A stretch of DNA of 64,000 nucleotides, taken from Clostridia bacterium (GTDB taxonomy: Bacteria; Bacillota; Clostridia; Oscillospirales; Acutalibacteraceae). The notes under the pieces were generated by a model, which was given only the letters and a program-made list of their open reading frames with translations, was not told the origin of the DNA and searched no databases. Positions 8,627 to 17,883 of this stretch are shown piece by piece. Each line of letters opens with the position of its first letter. The first letter of the stretch is position 1. Position numbers and translations under genes: made by a program. Where the stretch lies: positions 62,001-126,000 of the forward strand of contig JAFTYU010000036.1 of assembly GCA_017461235.1 (NCBI GenBank). Reading direction: 5' to 3'.

Positions 8627-9116
8627 ACTTTCAATTGAATTTTTAAAACCCGAAAGCTGCAATTTTTCCTTTAATGATAACGGTTTTCTTGTAATGACAT
8701 TATCCAACGAACCCATCGGCAGGGTGAAGCTTATACGAACCTATCCCTACACTCTTACTGATGAGTATATATGTGTTCATAACCTTGATGACAAGGAAAT
8801 CGGTATTATAAGAGATTTGAAGCAACTTGATGAAAGCTCTTGCGAATGTGCAAAAAAAGAGTTGGAAAACCGTTATTACTGTCCTACCGTAACATCCATA
8901 AAAAGTGTAAAAGAACGTATGGGCCACTTCTACTTCCAGACAATTGTTGACGGAAAAGAAAAGAACTTTACTGTCCGTGATATTACCAGAAATATGCGTT
9001 TCGCATCGGGTGATACACTTCTTATCTTTGATATGGACGGTAACAGATACGTTATCCCCGAGTTCGAAAAAACAGAGCCCAAAAGCAAACGACTTCTTGA
9101 ACCTTATTTATATTGA
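8610..9116 (+). CDS. DUF1854-like protein
   Basis: 168 aa from the ATG at 8610, chosen because AAGGAG lies 8 bases upstream; the gene overlaps the end of the first ABC gene by 17 bases, suggesting translational coupling. The sequence resembles DUF1854, a small soluble family that I recall being found beside ABC exporters, including cyanophycin-linked sets in Proteobacteria. Visible parts include EIGIIRDLKQLDESS, CAKKELENRYYCP and FTVRDITRNMRF. There is no signal peptide or membrane segment. Its position between two half-transporters suggests an accessory or regulatory subunit. That role is inference. Confidence 0.75.
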   Translation: MMKTDKLSIEFLKPESCNFSFNDNGFLVMTLSNEPIGRVKLIRTYPYTLTDEYICVHNLDDKEIGIIRDLKQLDESSCECAKKELENRYYCPTVTSIKSVKERMGHFYFQTIVDGKEKNFTVRDITRNMRFASGDTLLIFDMDGNRYVIPEFEKTEPKSKRLLEPYLY

Positions 9117-9118
9117 TT

Positions 9119-11275
9119 ATGAAAAAAATTACTGCTCATTTTGATATTTCGCCCGACGGTAAAAACTGTTACGGCACGCTGTCTTTAGAAGGTGACGTAA
9201 TAACAAAAAAGCTTGACGGCAACGAAGAAAAATTTAATATATCCGATATCTGCGAAGCGGTGCAATATACTGATATCGGTTGCGGAAGGCTGGAGCTTAA
9301 ACCCAACAGCTCAAAGGATGACGGCAGCGAAAATATCCACGTTTGCCGATTCTCTATGAGTTGTGTTGGTGAAATCGGCGAATTCGTCAAGGTACTGAAC
9401 CACCGTTTTGAAACGGGAGAAATGCTCGATATTAACACGGATGATTTACCTGTTTGCCCCAAATGTCACAGGCACTATCTGCGCGGAATGAATATGTGTA
9501 TGTTCTGCGTAAAAAAATCCTACGTTTTTTCAAGAGCTTTCGGGTTCTTTAAGCCTTATGTTAAGTCAGTTATCGGTGCAGGTCTGCTGTTAACCGCAGC
9601 AAACGTAATATCTGCGGTTATGCCCCTGTTCAACTCAATACTCATTGACGATTATCTTGTTCCTGCGGCAAATGCTGCACCGTTTTTTGAATCACGGACA
9701 ACGGGCATTGTGTCCATTGCGGTTATAATGGCAATTCTCTTTGCATTATCGCAGGTTTTCAACATTTTCAGTTCTCGTATTTCCAACAAGGTAGGGTCAC
9801 GTTTTTCAGGTGATCTGAGAAATATAGTTTACGGTAAAATTCAGGAACTTTCTCTTACATCTATGTCAAAACGTTCCGCAGGTAACCTTATCCACCGTGT
9901 AACCCACGACACCGAAAGAGTTAAAGAATTTTTCAATCAACAGGGACGATACCTTATACAACAGGTAATTATGTTCACAGTCATTCTTATTATTCTTTTC
10001 AGAACAAATTGGCTTCTGACCCTTGTTGTTCTTGTACCTGTGCCCATCGGCGCATTTATGATGACCCGATTCCGCCACGCTACACGTGTGCGTTATTTCA
10101 AGCAATGGCGTATAAATTCAAAAGCAACATCAATACTGCACGATATTATAAAAGGCATACGTGTTGTAAAATCATTCGGTAACGAAGAACGTGAAATTGA
10201 AAAATTCGCAAATGTTTCGCAAAAGCTTGCCAAGGTCAGTGCATCCAACGAAAAATTCTGGGCGGTGACCTTCCCGCTTGTCGGTAACTTTATGGCGTTG
10301 GGCGAGTTCCTTGTGCTGATAATAGGCAGCAAAATGGTTTTAGACGGCACACTCACATTAGGTGAGCTTGTGAGATTTAACTTGTATCTCGCCTACCTTT
10401 ACGCACCCTTACGTTGGCTCTCCATGTTTCCCAGACGTCTTGCAGACTGTACAACAAGTCTTGTAAAAATTTACGAGATACTTGATGAAGAGCCTGCAGA
10501 AAAAGATGCAGAGAACACCGGAACAATCGATGCTTCAAAACCGATAAAATTTGAAAACGTAACATTTGGTTACAAATCCTATGAGCCCGTATTAAAGAAC
10601 ATTAATCTTGAAATCGAACCCGGTGAGATGATAGGTCTTGTAGGTCACTCGGGTGCAGGTAAATCCACAGTCATAAACCTGTGCATGCGCCTTTATGACC
10701 CGGGTGTAGGCAAAATCACAATCGGTGATGTAGATATAAAATCTGTTCCTTCAAAAGAATTGCGCGATAATATCGGTGTCGTTTTTCAGGAAACATACCT
10801 GTTCTCAGGCTCTGTGTTTGACAATATAGCTTATGCAAGACCGGATGCATCGCCTGATGAAGTAATAGCGGCGGCAAAAGCAGCGAATGCTCACGAGTTC
10901 GTAGCAAAGCTTCCTGATGGTTATAACACGGTTATCGGTGAAAATGGTCACACTCTTTCAGGTGGCGAACGTCAGCGCATAAGTATTGCACGAGCGATAC
11001 TTAAAAATCCCCGGATTCTTATTCTGGACGAAGCCACAAGCTCTCTTGACCCCGAGACAGAAATAAAAATCCAGGAGGCTCTGACCCGTCTGATAGAAGG
11101 CAGAACTACCATAGCAATAGCACACCGTCTTGCTACATTACGAAATGCTGACAGACTTGTTGTTATTGAAAAAGGACGAATTGCAGAAGTCGGCTCACAC
11201 GAAGAGCTTATAAGTGCAGGCGGCATATATTCTAATCTTGTTGCCGCTCAACGACAAACACATTCATTACATTAA
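9119..11275 (+). CDS. ABC half-exporter with N-terminal domain and zinc ribbon (second subunit)
   Basis: 718 aa from the ATG at 9119, 2 bases after the previous stop; a TTG at 9113 is less likely. It parallels the first ABC protein. An N-terminal beta-rich domain (1-105) is followed by a zinc ribbon with Cys113, Cys116, Cys127 and Cys130, then six membrane helices and a nucleotide-binding domain with GHSGAGKST, LSGGERQR and ILILDEATSSLDPE. The Glu after Walker B is kept in both subunits, so both ATP sites could be active. The N-terminal domain could be a PH-like fold from its strand-then-helix pattern, which is inference. The unit ends at a strong terminator. Confidence 0.88.
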   Translation: MKKITAHFDISPDGKNCYGTLSLEGDVITKKLDGNEEKFNISDICEAVQYTDIGCGRLELKPNSSKDDGSENIHVCRFSMSCVGEIGEFVKVLNHRFETGEMLDINTDDLPVCPKCHRHYLRGMNMCMFCVKKSYVFSRAFGFFKPYVKSVIGAGLLLTAANVISAVMPLFNSILIDDYLVPAANAAPFFESRTTGIVSIAVIMAILFALSQVFNIFSSRISNKVGSRFSGDLRNIVYGKIQELSLTSMSKRSAGNLIHRVTHDTERVKEFFNQQGRYLIQQVIMFTVILIILFRTNWLLTLVVLVPVPIGAFMMTRFRHATRVRYFKQWRINSKATSILHDIIKGIRVVKSFGNEEREIEKFANVSQKLAKVSASNEKFWAVTFPLVGNFMALGEFLVLIIGSKMVLDGTLTLGELVRFNLYLAYLYAPLRWLSMFPRRLADCTTSLVKIYEILDEEPAEKDAENTGTIDASKPIKFENVTFGYKSYEPVLKNINLEIEPGEMIGLVGHSGAGKSTVINLCMRLYDPGVGKITIGDVDIKSVPSKELRDNIGVVFQETYLFSGSVFDNIAYARPDASPDEVIAAAKAANAHEFVAKLPDGYNTVIGENGHTLSGGERQRISIARAILKNPRILILDEATSSLDPETEIKIQEALTRLIEGRTTIAIAHRLATLRNADRLVVIEKGRIAEVGSHEELISAGGIYSNLVAAQRQTHSLH

Positions 11276-11301
11276 AAAATCCGCCTTTGGCGGATTTTTT
11301 A
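11274..11301 (+). terminator. Terminator of the ABC/DUF1854/ABC unit
   Basis: AAAAAATCCGCC-TTT-GGCGGATTTTTT, a near-perfect hairpin with a T run, starting at the stop codon of the second ABC gene. Confidence 0.9.
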
Positions 11302-11337
11302 ATTTTACTTATACTTTTTTCTGCAAATACTAATCTT

Positions 11338-12258
11338 ATGAAAAAATCAATCTTCAGAGCTTTAGCTTTTCTTTTTTCACTTCTTTTAATACTACAGGCT
11401 ATTTCCGTAAATATGCATAGCAAAAACACCGGAGCTGAATACCCGGCGCCGTACGAACTGACCCGGACAGTCGATTGCTTATCCGGTATTTATCCGAAAA
11501 ATGACCTTGAAATACGTATTATGTCATACAATTTACTGAGTGATTCAGCAGGATTTGACGGTTCACCTGCGTATATGCGCTCCGAAGGTGTCAGTTATAT
11601 ACTGAACACTCTGGCGCCCGATGTTGCAGGCATTCAGGAAACAAGCCGCAATTGGTTTTACTGCTTAAATAAAACCACCGACTATGCTTTTATTGCACCT
11701 GTAAGGACGACTGTTTACGGGACGATGACGACCATAATCTATAATACTAAAAACCTTATTTTAAAAAATTATGGTGAATATTCCTTTAAAAACAGCTATA
11801 ACCACAAACTGCGTTGCACAGTCTGGGGTCTCTTTTATCATAAATCAACTGATAAGGTTTTCGCAGTTGTAAATACCCATTTCAGTTTAAGTGAGCGTGA
11901 TTACAGAGCACCTATGACACAGGCAACAGAATTATTGAATCTTGCTGAAAAAATCAGCAATACCTATAATTGTACTGTTTTTTTCACAGGCGATTTTAAT
12001 GCAGGAGAAAGACGTGACGAAAACACTATAGCTTCATCAGTATATGAGACGCTCTGCACATCATTCACCGACACAAAAGAGCTTGCTCTTACAAAGTCAA
12101 GCGGCGAGAATTTAAGTGTTCACTCCGCATGCATAGATCATATATTTTTAAAAGGTGACGCACAAATACGAAGATACGTCATACTTTCTCAAAACGAATT
12201 ATCCCCTTTAAGCGACCATTACCCTGTTTTTGTTGATTTTCTTTTTCAAAATTGTTAA
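11338..12258 (+). CDS. Exported endonuclease/exonuclease/phosphatase (EEP) family protein
   Basis: 306 aa. An N-terminal hydrophobic segment (about 4-24) acts as signal or membrane anchor. The EEP fold follows: IMSYNLLSD (Asn), DVAGIQETS (metal-binding Glu), VVNTHFSL, FFTGDFNAG (Asp/Asn) and LSDHYPVFVDF (catalytic Asp-His). Members cleave phosphodiesters in DNA, lipids or inositol phosphates; the substrate is not clear here. The ATG at 11338 gives a proper signal sequence. No Shine-Dalgarno is visible, and the upstream in-frame ATG at 11287 lies inside the preceding terminator. It may be translated from a leaderless or weakly initiated message. Confidence 0.75.
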   Translation: MKKSIFRALAFLFSLLLILQAISVNMHSKNTGAEYPAPYELTRTVDCLSGIYPKNDLEIRIMSYNLLSDSAGFDGSPAYMRSEGVSYILNTLAPDVAGIQETSRNWFYCLNKTTDYAFIAPVRTTVYGTMTTIIYNTKNLILKNYGEYSFKNSYNHKLRCTVWGLFYHKSTDKVFAVVNTHFSLSERDYRAPMTQATELLNLAEKISNTYNCTVFFTGDFNAGERRDENTIASSVYETLCTSFTDTKELALTKSSGENLSVHSACIDHIFLKGDAQIRRYVILSQNELSPLSDHYPVFVDFLFQNC

Positions 12259-12265
12259 TTTTTTG

Positions 12266-12293
12266 TTGACATTAAGTTAAAATATCGTAAAAT
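12266..12293 (+). promoter_or_regulatory. SigA promoter for the M28 peptidase
   Basis: TTGACA (12266-12271), 16-base spacer, TAAAAT (12288-12293), 32 bases before the ATG. Confidence 0.7.
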
Positions 12294-12324
12294 ATAGCTA
12301 TAAACTAATTTTGGAGTGAGAAAA

Positions 12325-13584
12325 ATGTCAACCAAAAACAAAACTGATTTATCTAAAGGTATCAACGAAAAGAAAGCGTATGCCAAATATATGATTGATG
12401 AAATCACACACATCATCAAAACCTGCGGCAAACGTGATCCCGGTAGTGAAGGCGAAAAGAAGTCCTGCGAATATATGGCAGAGGTTCTGAAAAAAGACTG
12501 CGGTTGTGAAGATGTAAAACTCGAATCATATACCGTTTCCCCACGTGCATTCTACGGTTGGATTTACTTTACAATGACTTTCGTACTTCTTGCGATTGCT
12601 GCCTTCTTCTTTATACCCGTAGTTGGTATCCCCCTTATTATCGCAGGTTTTGCAATAGTTCTTATCCAGTTCGGTTTTTACAAAAAACTTCTTGATCCTA
12701 TTTTTAAAAAGAAAACAAGCCACAATGTTACCGCCATTAAAAAATGCTCGGGTGAAGTAAAAAGACGAATCATATTCAACGGTCACCCCGATGCTACATG
12801 GGAATGGCCCGTAAACTATGCTCTCGGTGGTGTTGGTTTTGAAGGTCACGCTATTATAGCCGTTGTAGGTGCTCTTTATTATCTTGCTCTCTCTATTGCT
12901 CACGTTATCAAATCAGGCATCGCACCATTAATGCCCGACCTTTCCGATCCCGTAGTTATTGCAGGTCTTGTTGGTCTTATTTTTGTACCCTTTATGGTTG
13001 GCCTTTACTTTATGGTAAACTACAAACGTGTTGTTGACGGTGCTAACGATAACCTTACAGGCTGCTATATGGGTATTGCAGTTCTTAAATATCTTAAGGA
13101 TGAAGGTATTGAGCTTGAAAACACAGAAGTCGGCGTTATCCTTACAGGCTCTGAAGAAATCGGTCTCAGAGGCTCCAAAGCATGGGCAGAAGCTCACAAA
13201 GATGAATTCAAGGATGTTCCCACATTCTTCTATGCATTTGACACAATAAACGAATCCAAATACCTTATGGCAAACTACCGTGACCTTAATGGTACAGTTA
13301 AATCCGATGCGGAAGTTGCTGACTTGTTCTATGAAGCAGCTATTGAAGCCGGCGTACCTTGCAAAAAGGGTTGGATTCCGCCGCTTGGTGGTGCGGTTGA
13401 CGCAGCCGGCTTTACACAGGGTGGTTTCAGAGCAGCAGGCGTTACAGGTCTTAACCATAAGCTTGAAAGATATTATCACACAAGACTCGACTCTTACGAT
13501 AATCTGAACGAGGAAGGTATTGCAAATTGCTTTGCCGCAACGGTTAAAACCCTTGAAATGTTTGATAACGGCGCGAAACAGTAA
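12325..13584 (+). CDS. M28-family metallopeptidase with internal membrane helices
   Basis: 419 aa from the ATG with TGGAGTGAG upstream (an in-frame GTG at 12316 is part of that site). The zinc aminopeptidase core is split by hydrophobic segments: helices at about 75-115, then about 170-200 and 215-240. Likely metal and catalytic residues are the His and Asp in FNGHPDATWEW, the Asp in GANDNLTG, the Glu pair in LTGSEEIGLRG, the Asp in FYAFDTI and the His in ERYYHTRLDSYDN. It is therefore probably an integral membrane peptidase or aminopeptidase. Substrate and side of the membrane are uncertain. It is transcribed alone between its own promoter and a shared terminator. Confidence 0.82.
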   Translation: MSTKNKTDLSKGINEKKAYAKYMIDEITHIIKTCGKRDPGSEGEKKSCEYMAEVLKKDCGCEDVKLESYTVSPRAFYGWIYFTMTFVLLAIAAFFFIPVVGIPLIIAGFAIVLIQFGFYKKLLDPIFKKKTSHNVTAIKKCSGEVKRRIIFNGHPDATWEWPVNYALGGVGFEGHAIIAVVGALYYLALSIAHVIKSGIAPLMPDLSDPVVIAGLVGLIFVPFMVGLYFMVNYKRVVDGANDNLTGCYMGIAVLKYLKDEGIELENTEVGVILTGSEEIGLRGSKAWAEAHKDEFKDVPTFFYAFDTINESKYLMANYRDLNGTVKSDAEVADLFYEAAIEAGVPCKKGWIPPLGGAVDAAGFTQGGFRAAGVTGLNHKLERYYHTRLDSYDNLNEEGIANCFAATVKTLEMFDNGAKQ

Positions 13585-13609
13585 AACTTAATATAAAAAG
13601 GAAATGAAA

Positions 13610-13647
13610 GAAGGAACTGTAAAACAAAAGTTTTACGGTTCCTTTAT
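13610..13647. terminator. Bidirectional terminator between M28 peptidase and mutS2
   Basis: A 15-bp stem AAGGAACTGTAAAAC / GTTTTACGGTTCCTT (one G-T pair), A-rich before and T-rich after, between convergent genes. It can serve both strands. Confidence 0.85.
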
Positions 13648-13650
13648 TTG

Positions 13651-16053
13651 TTATTTTATTTCTGCTATTGTTACACCATTTTCACCTTCACCGAAGGTAC
13701 CTAAACGGAAAGTTCTGATTCTCGGATCTGATTTAAGATACTGAGTAACACCGGCTCTCAGAGCTCCCGTACCCTTTCCATGAATAATTGTACATTCAGT
13801 AAGTCCCGATCGGAGTAAATCATCTAAAAATCTGTCAAGAACTATGATAGCTTCGTCAACCATAAGTCCGCGCAAATCACAACGGTTGTTGATCTGCATA
13901 GAGGCACGGCTTTCGCCTGAAACTTTTCCGATATTGACCTGTTTTTTCTTTTTGTTGTCGGTCTTCGGTTTATCCACAAGGCGTAAGGTTTCTTCTTTAA
14001 CTCTCATTTTGAGCATACCTGCAGCAATTTCAACATTGCCTTTTTTATCCTTAAGAGCAGTAACACTCGCATTCTTGCCTATTGTTTTACAATAAACCGT
14101 ATCACCTATTTCAAGAGGACGGGGTAATGTATAATCATCGTTATCGTCTGCGCCGTCAAAAATAGGATTAATAGCCGCATTTATGGAATTAAGATGAGCA
14201 TTTACAGAACTTTTTGCCCTGCGTGCCAAATCTGCGGCATTTTGGGTTTCTTTTGCCTCTTTTTTCAGCTTTTCAACTTCATTGAGAAGAAGGTTTGCCT
14301 CTCTCTTTGCACGCTCTACTATACGCAAGGCCTCGCCCTTTGCATTTTCAAGCTCCCTTTCACTTTTGAATCTGGCATCCTTGAGCGATTGCTCTGCATT
14401 CATTTTATCTTTCTTTGCCTGTTCGGTAATTTCAAGTGCTTTTGTGCGTTCACTCTCCATTTCAAGACGGCTCTTTTCAAGCATATCCACAACATCTTCA
14501 AAACGCACGTTTTCAGAAGAAACAAGCTCCCCTGCCCTGTCTATTATAGATTTATCAATACCAAGACGTTCGGATATAGCAAAAGCGTTTGAACGCCCCG
14601 GTATGCCTATAAGAAGTCTGTACGTAGGCCTTAAACTGTTGACGTCAAATTCGCAGGAGCCGTTCTCAACACGCGGTGTCTGAAGTGCATACGCTTTCAA
14701 CTCTGCATAATGGGTCGTAGCGGCAATTTTTGCCCCTTGAAGATGTAATTGTTCAAGTATAGCCATAGCAAGAGCCGCACCTTCTACAGGGTCGGTACCG
14801 GCACCCAATTCATCAATAAGAACAAGAGATTTTTCATCTGCTTGTTTAAGAATATTGACGATATTAACCATATGAGATGAAAACGTCGATAAGGACTGCT
14901 CTATGCTCTGTTCATCACCGATATCCACAAGAACATCTTTATAAACGCTCACTTTACTCTCATCTGCCGCAGGAATCATAAGACCCGATGCAGCCATCAC
15001 GGATAACAGACCAATTGTTTTTATAGCAACGGTTTTACCACCTGTGTTAGGGCCCGTAATAACAAGCGTATCAAAATCCGAACCCAATCTTATATCAGTA
15101 GCAACTACCTTTTTACTGTCAATAAGCGGATGGCGTGCCTTTTTCAGTTCGGTAACACCGTTGTCGTTAAGTATCGGCACGGAAGCCTTCATCTGATAAG
15201 CAAGGTGGGCTTTACAGAATATAATATTGATTTCAACAGCACACTCGTAGCTGCCTTTTATCTCTTCAACAAAATTTCCTGCTTCAACAGAAAGCTCGTA
15301 AAGGATACGTTCAATTTCCTGTGCTTCTTTACCCTTAAGCACGCGTATATCATTATTGGCCTCAACAACGCCTGCAGGCTCAACAAATACTGTTGCACCC
15401 GTAGAAGACGTATCGTGAACCAGTCCCGAAACAGAGCCCCTGTGCTCACTCTTGACAGGCACAACGTATCTTCCGTTACGTTGGGTGATAATTGCATCCT
15501 GCAAAACTGTTTTAAGACTCTGTGAACGGATAAGTTTTTCAAGCTGGTCTCGTACGCTGTTCTCTTTGTTTTTTATCTGTCGGCGTATTGATGCAAGCTC
15601 AGGTGATGCATTATCGCTCATTTCATCTTCAGAAATAATGGCGGCTGTAATTTTATCCTCGAGATATTTATTGGGCATCAAAGAATTAAAATACACGTCG
15701 ATGCTCAATTCATTCTGACCGCTGTTACTACGCCACTCGCTTATGGAGCGAACTGCCCTGACTGTGCAGGCAATATCAAGCAATTCCTTCATTGAAAGCA
15801 CACCGCCTGCGGCGGCTCTTGAAAGTGAATTTGTAACGTTTTTAAGACCGCCGAAGGACGGTCCGCCGTGTTTTGCAAGCAATATGTATGCATCTTCCGT
15901 CATTTTAATAAGACGCGATGCTGCCGTAATATCGGTTTCGGGACGCAGCTGCATAATGCCGTCCTTGGCATCATCGTTACACCCACGAACCGCAAGAAGC
16001 TCCAAAACCTTATCAAATTCAAGTGCTTTTAAATGTCTGTTCATTTCATTCAT
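13651..16053 (-). CDS. mutS2: MutS2 ATPase/nuclease
   Basis: 800 aa, full length. MutS2 is a MutS-like ATPase with a C-terminal Smr nuclease domain. It acts on branched DNA in recombination control and, in Bacillus, on collided ribosomes. Visible features are Walker A GPNTGGKT (334-341), Walker B LVLIDELGAGTDP, the long coiled coil (about 515-640), and the Smr domain from about residue 725 with DLRGLMVDEA and IHGKGTGALR. The ATG overlaps the recO stop in an ATGA, so translation is coupled. It is the last gene of the phoH-to-mutS2 cluster. Confidence 0.96.
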   Translation of the reverse strand: MNEMNRHLKALEFDKVLELLAVRGCNDDAKDGIMQLRPETDITAASRLIKMTEDAYILLAKHGGPSFGGLKNVTNSLSRAAAGGVLSMKELLDIACTVRAVRSISEWRSNSGQNELSIDVYFNSLMPNKYLEDKITAAIISEDEMSDNASPELASIRRQIKNKENSVRDQLEKLIRSQSLKTVLQDAIITQRNGRYVVPVKSEHRGSVSGLVHDTSSTGATVFVEPAGVVEANNDIRVLKGKEAQEIERILYELSVEAGNFVEEIKGSYECAVEINIIFCKAHLAYQMKASVPILNDNGVTELKKARHPLIDSKKVVATDIRLGSDFDTLVITGPNTGGKTVAIKTIGLLSVMAASGLMIPAADESKVSVYKDVLVDIGDEQSIEQSLSTFSSHMVNIVNILKQADEKSLVLIDELGAGTDPVEGAALAMAILEQLHLQGAKIAATTHYAELKAYALQTPRVENGSCEFDVNSLRPTYRLLIGIPGRSNAFAISERLGIDKSIIDRAGELVSSENVRFEDVVDMLEKSRLEMESERTKALEITEQAKKDKMNAEQSLKDARFKSERELENAKGEALRIVERAKREANLLLNEVEKLKKEAKETQNAADLARRAKSSVNAHLNSINAAINPIFDGADDNDDYTLPRPLEIGDTVYCKTIGKNASVTALKDKKGNVEIAAGMLKMRVKEETLRLVDKPKTDNKKKKQVNIGKVSGESRASMQINNRCDLRGLMVDEAIIVLDRFLDDLLRSGLTECTIIHGKGTGALRAGVTQYLKSDPRIRTFRLGTFGEGENGVTIAEIK

Positions 16054-16793
16054 AATATTAAAGTCCTGTAAAAATCAAGTGTTTTAAATTTCCTTTGTGT
16101 TTTATGTAATAAATAACTCTCGCAAACCTCGGCAAATTTAGCCAACGTCTCATCTTTAAGTGTAAATGAAAATATTTTTTCAAAATCAGAAAGGGTTACA
16201 TAACGCATAGCCTGAATAACCGATGCGTTAATACAATACCGTTGACCTACGGGCAAACAATTTTCGCAATAAATCTTGCCGTTTTCTGCTGAAAAATACA
16301 TTGTTGCAGATTCATACTCACCGCATTTGTCACATCCCAGAAGAGCAGGCATATAACCGCTCAGGGACATCAGCCGCATTTCGGTCACCGATTTAACAAA
16401 AAGCGGTGTTTTTTTATTGCTTTTTAAAAGCCATAAAGCATTAAGAAAAAGTCGGAGAACTTCCTCCGACTCATACTCTTCATCGCAGAACTCATAGGCA
16501 AGCTCACAGAAATACTGTGCCAACGCCATTTTTTCAACATCCTGACGAAGTTCAAAAAACACTTCTTTAACCTGAGCATCTTCAACGGAATATGCATCTT
16601 TGGTTTTAACGAATGTAAAATCAGCATACGCCATAAGTGACGTAGCTGCAAGTTTTTTACTTTTGGTTTTTTTTGCACCCCTTGAAAAAGCGCGCACAAG
16701 ACCATACTGTGCAGTAAGCACAGTAATTAATCTATCGGCTTCCCCGATACTCTGTTCCTTTATAACCAGACCCGGTGCTGTTATTTTTATCAA
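16050..16793 (-). CDS. recO: DNA repair protein RecO
   Basis: 247 aa. RecO loads RecA with RecF/RecR and anneals single strands. The N-terminal OB fold runs from the TTG start (IKITAPGLVIKEQSIGEADRL fits other RecO N-termini). The C-terminal region has a four-Cys zinc site (CDKC and CENC). There is no downstream ATG that would keep the OB fold, so the TTG start is preferred, with ACGGAG upstream at loose spacing. The start lies 62 bases inside the small upstream gene. The end overlaps mutS2. Confidence 0.92.
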   Translation of the reverse strand: MIKITAPGLVIKEQSIGEADRLITVLTAQYGLVRAFSRGAKKTKSKKLAATSLMAYADFTFVKTKDAYSVEDAQVKEVFFELRQDVEKMALAQYFCELAYEFCDEEYESEEVLRLFLNALWLLKSNKKTPLFVKSVTEMRLMSLSGYMPALLGCDKCGEYESATMYFSAENGKIYCENCLPVGQRYCINASVIQAMRYVTLSDFEKIFSFTLKDETLAKFAEVCESYLLHKTQRKFKTLDFYRTLIL

Positions 16794-16902
16794 GTGGTTC
16801 CAACTCCGTTTTATTTACGGCATTAACACATTTGCGATATTCAAGGTAATCCGCCACTTTACCCCCTTCGCAAAACCGTTGCCAAAGTTCTTTTTCATCC
16901 AT
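16732..16902 (-). CDS. YqzL-like small protein
   Basis: 56 aa from the ATG at 16902, which has GGGAGTGG 7 bases upstream; an earlier in-frame ATG at 16944 has none. The start MDEKELWQRFCEGGKVADYL followed by EYRKC resembles the W..F...G....YL.Y pattern of YqzL, a short protein encoded between era and recO in many Firmicutes. Here it lies in exactly that place. The C-terminus overlaps recO by 62 bases in another frame. Function is unknown in the family as I know it. The call rests on weak similarity plus gene order. Confidence 0.6.
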   Translation of the reverse strand: MDEKELWQRFCEGGKVADYLEYRKCVNAVNKTELEPLDKNNSTGSGYKGTEYRGSR

Positions 16903-16989
16903 AATACCACTCCCACCAAATATCTGTAATAATATTTTATTCATCGGGAGTTTCTTTATACAGTTATGGCATGTTAATAAATAGTTAAT

Positions 16990-17883
16990 TTAATCCAATC
17001 CGAAGTTATGGATAAGACCTTCGCGATTGCGCCAATCCTCCTTAACTTTTACCCAACATTGCAGATTGACCTTGCAGTCAAAAAACTGCTCTAATTCGTG
17101 ACGGGCATTAGTTGACACTTCTTTAAGCATAGCGCCTTTTTTACCGATTATTATGCCTTTGTGGCTTTCACGCTCGCAATAAATAACTGCTTCAATATCC
17201 AGAATGGGTTTATCGTCACGCTCACGCATTTTTTCAATTGATACGGCAATACCATGCGGAATTTCTTCATTGAGTCGGTGAAGAAGCTTTTCCCTTATCA
17301 TCTCCGAAGCCAACACGCGTTCAGGCTGGTCTGTAAGAGTATCTTCGGGGAAGAAAAATTCAGATTCTTCAGCCAGAGCCATAAGCTCACCCTTAAGGGC
17401 ATCCATACCGTCACCATCACGGGCGCTGACAGGCACAACCGCGTGGAAATCAAGAAGCTTTGTCAGCTCCATTATCCTGCCCATAAGCTCCTGCTTATCG
17501 GCAATCATATCAATTTTATTGATTGCAAGAACAACGGGGATTCCTTCGCCCCTGAGTTTTTCAAGCAATTCTATTTCTGTAGGTCTTATTTCTCCCCTTG
17601 ACTCGGTAACAAAAAGGCAGGAATCAACGCCGCCGATACTGTCATCAACAGCCTGAATCATCTTTTCACCCAATTTTGTTTTAGGCTTGTGAAAACCGGG
17701 AGTATCCGTAAATACCAGCTGAATGTCGCCCTCGGTAAGAACACCCATAATTTTAGTACGTGTCGTCTGGGGACGCGATGATACAATGGCTACCTTCTGA
17801 CCCAGAAGCCTGTTGAGAATTGAAGATTTACCTACATTGGGTCTGCCTACTATTGCTATAAAAGCGGTTTTTCTTTGTGACAT
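16990..17883 (-). CDS. era: GTPase Era
   Basis: 297 aa. Era is an essential GTPase that binds 16S rRNA and helps assemble the 30S subunit. The GTPase domain shows G1 GRPNVGKSS, switch region SSRPQTTRTK, G3 DTPG, G4 NKID and G5 SARDGDG. The C-terminal KH domain carries the GKKGAMLK loop (about 245-253). Its ATG overlaps the dgkA stop by one base (TAATG). The gene order ybeY-dgkA-era-recO is standard for Firmicutes. Confidence 0.97.
   Translation of the reverse strand: MSQRKTAFIAIVGRPNVGKSSILNRLLGQKVAIVSSRPQTTRTKIMGVLTEGDIQLVFTDTPGFHKPKTKLGEKMIQAVDDSIGGVDSCLFVTESRGEIRPTEIELLEKLRGEGIPVVLAINKIDMIADKQELMGRIMELTKLLDFHAVVPVSARDGDGMDALKGELMALAEESEFFFPEDTLTDQPERVLASEMIREKLLHRLNEEIPHGIAVSIEKMRERDDKPILDIEAVIYCERESHKGIIIGKKGAMLKEVSTNARHELEQFFDCKVNLQCWVKVKEDWRNREGLIHNFGLD

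Noticed and set aside
12928..13479. 183-aa ORF antisense to the M28 peptidase gene
   Set aside because: Shadow ORF with Cys/Asn-rich nonsense composition; the opposite strand carries clear peptidase motifs.
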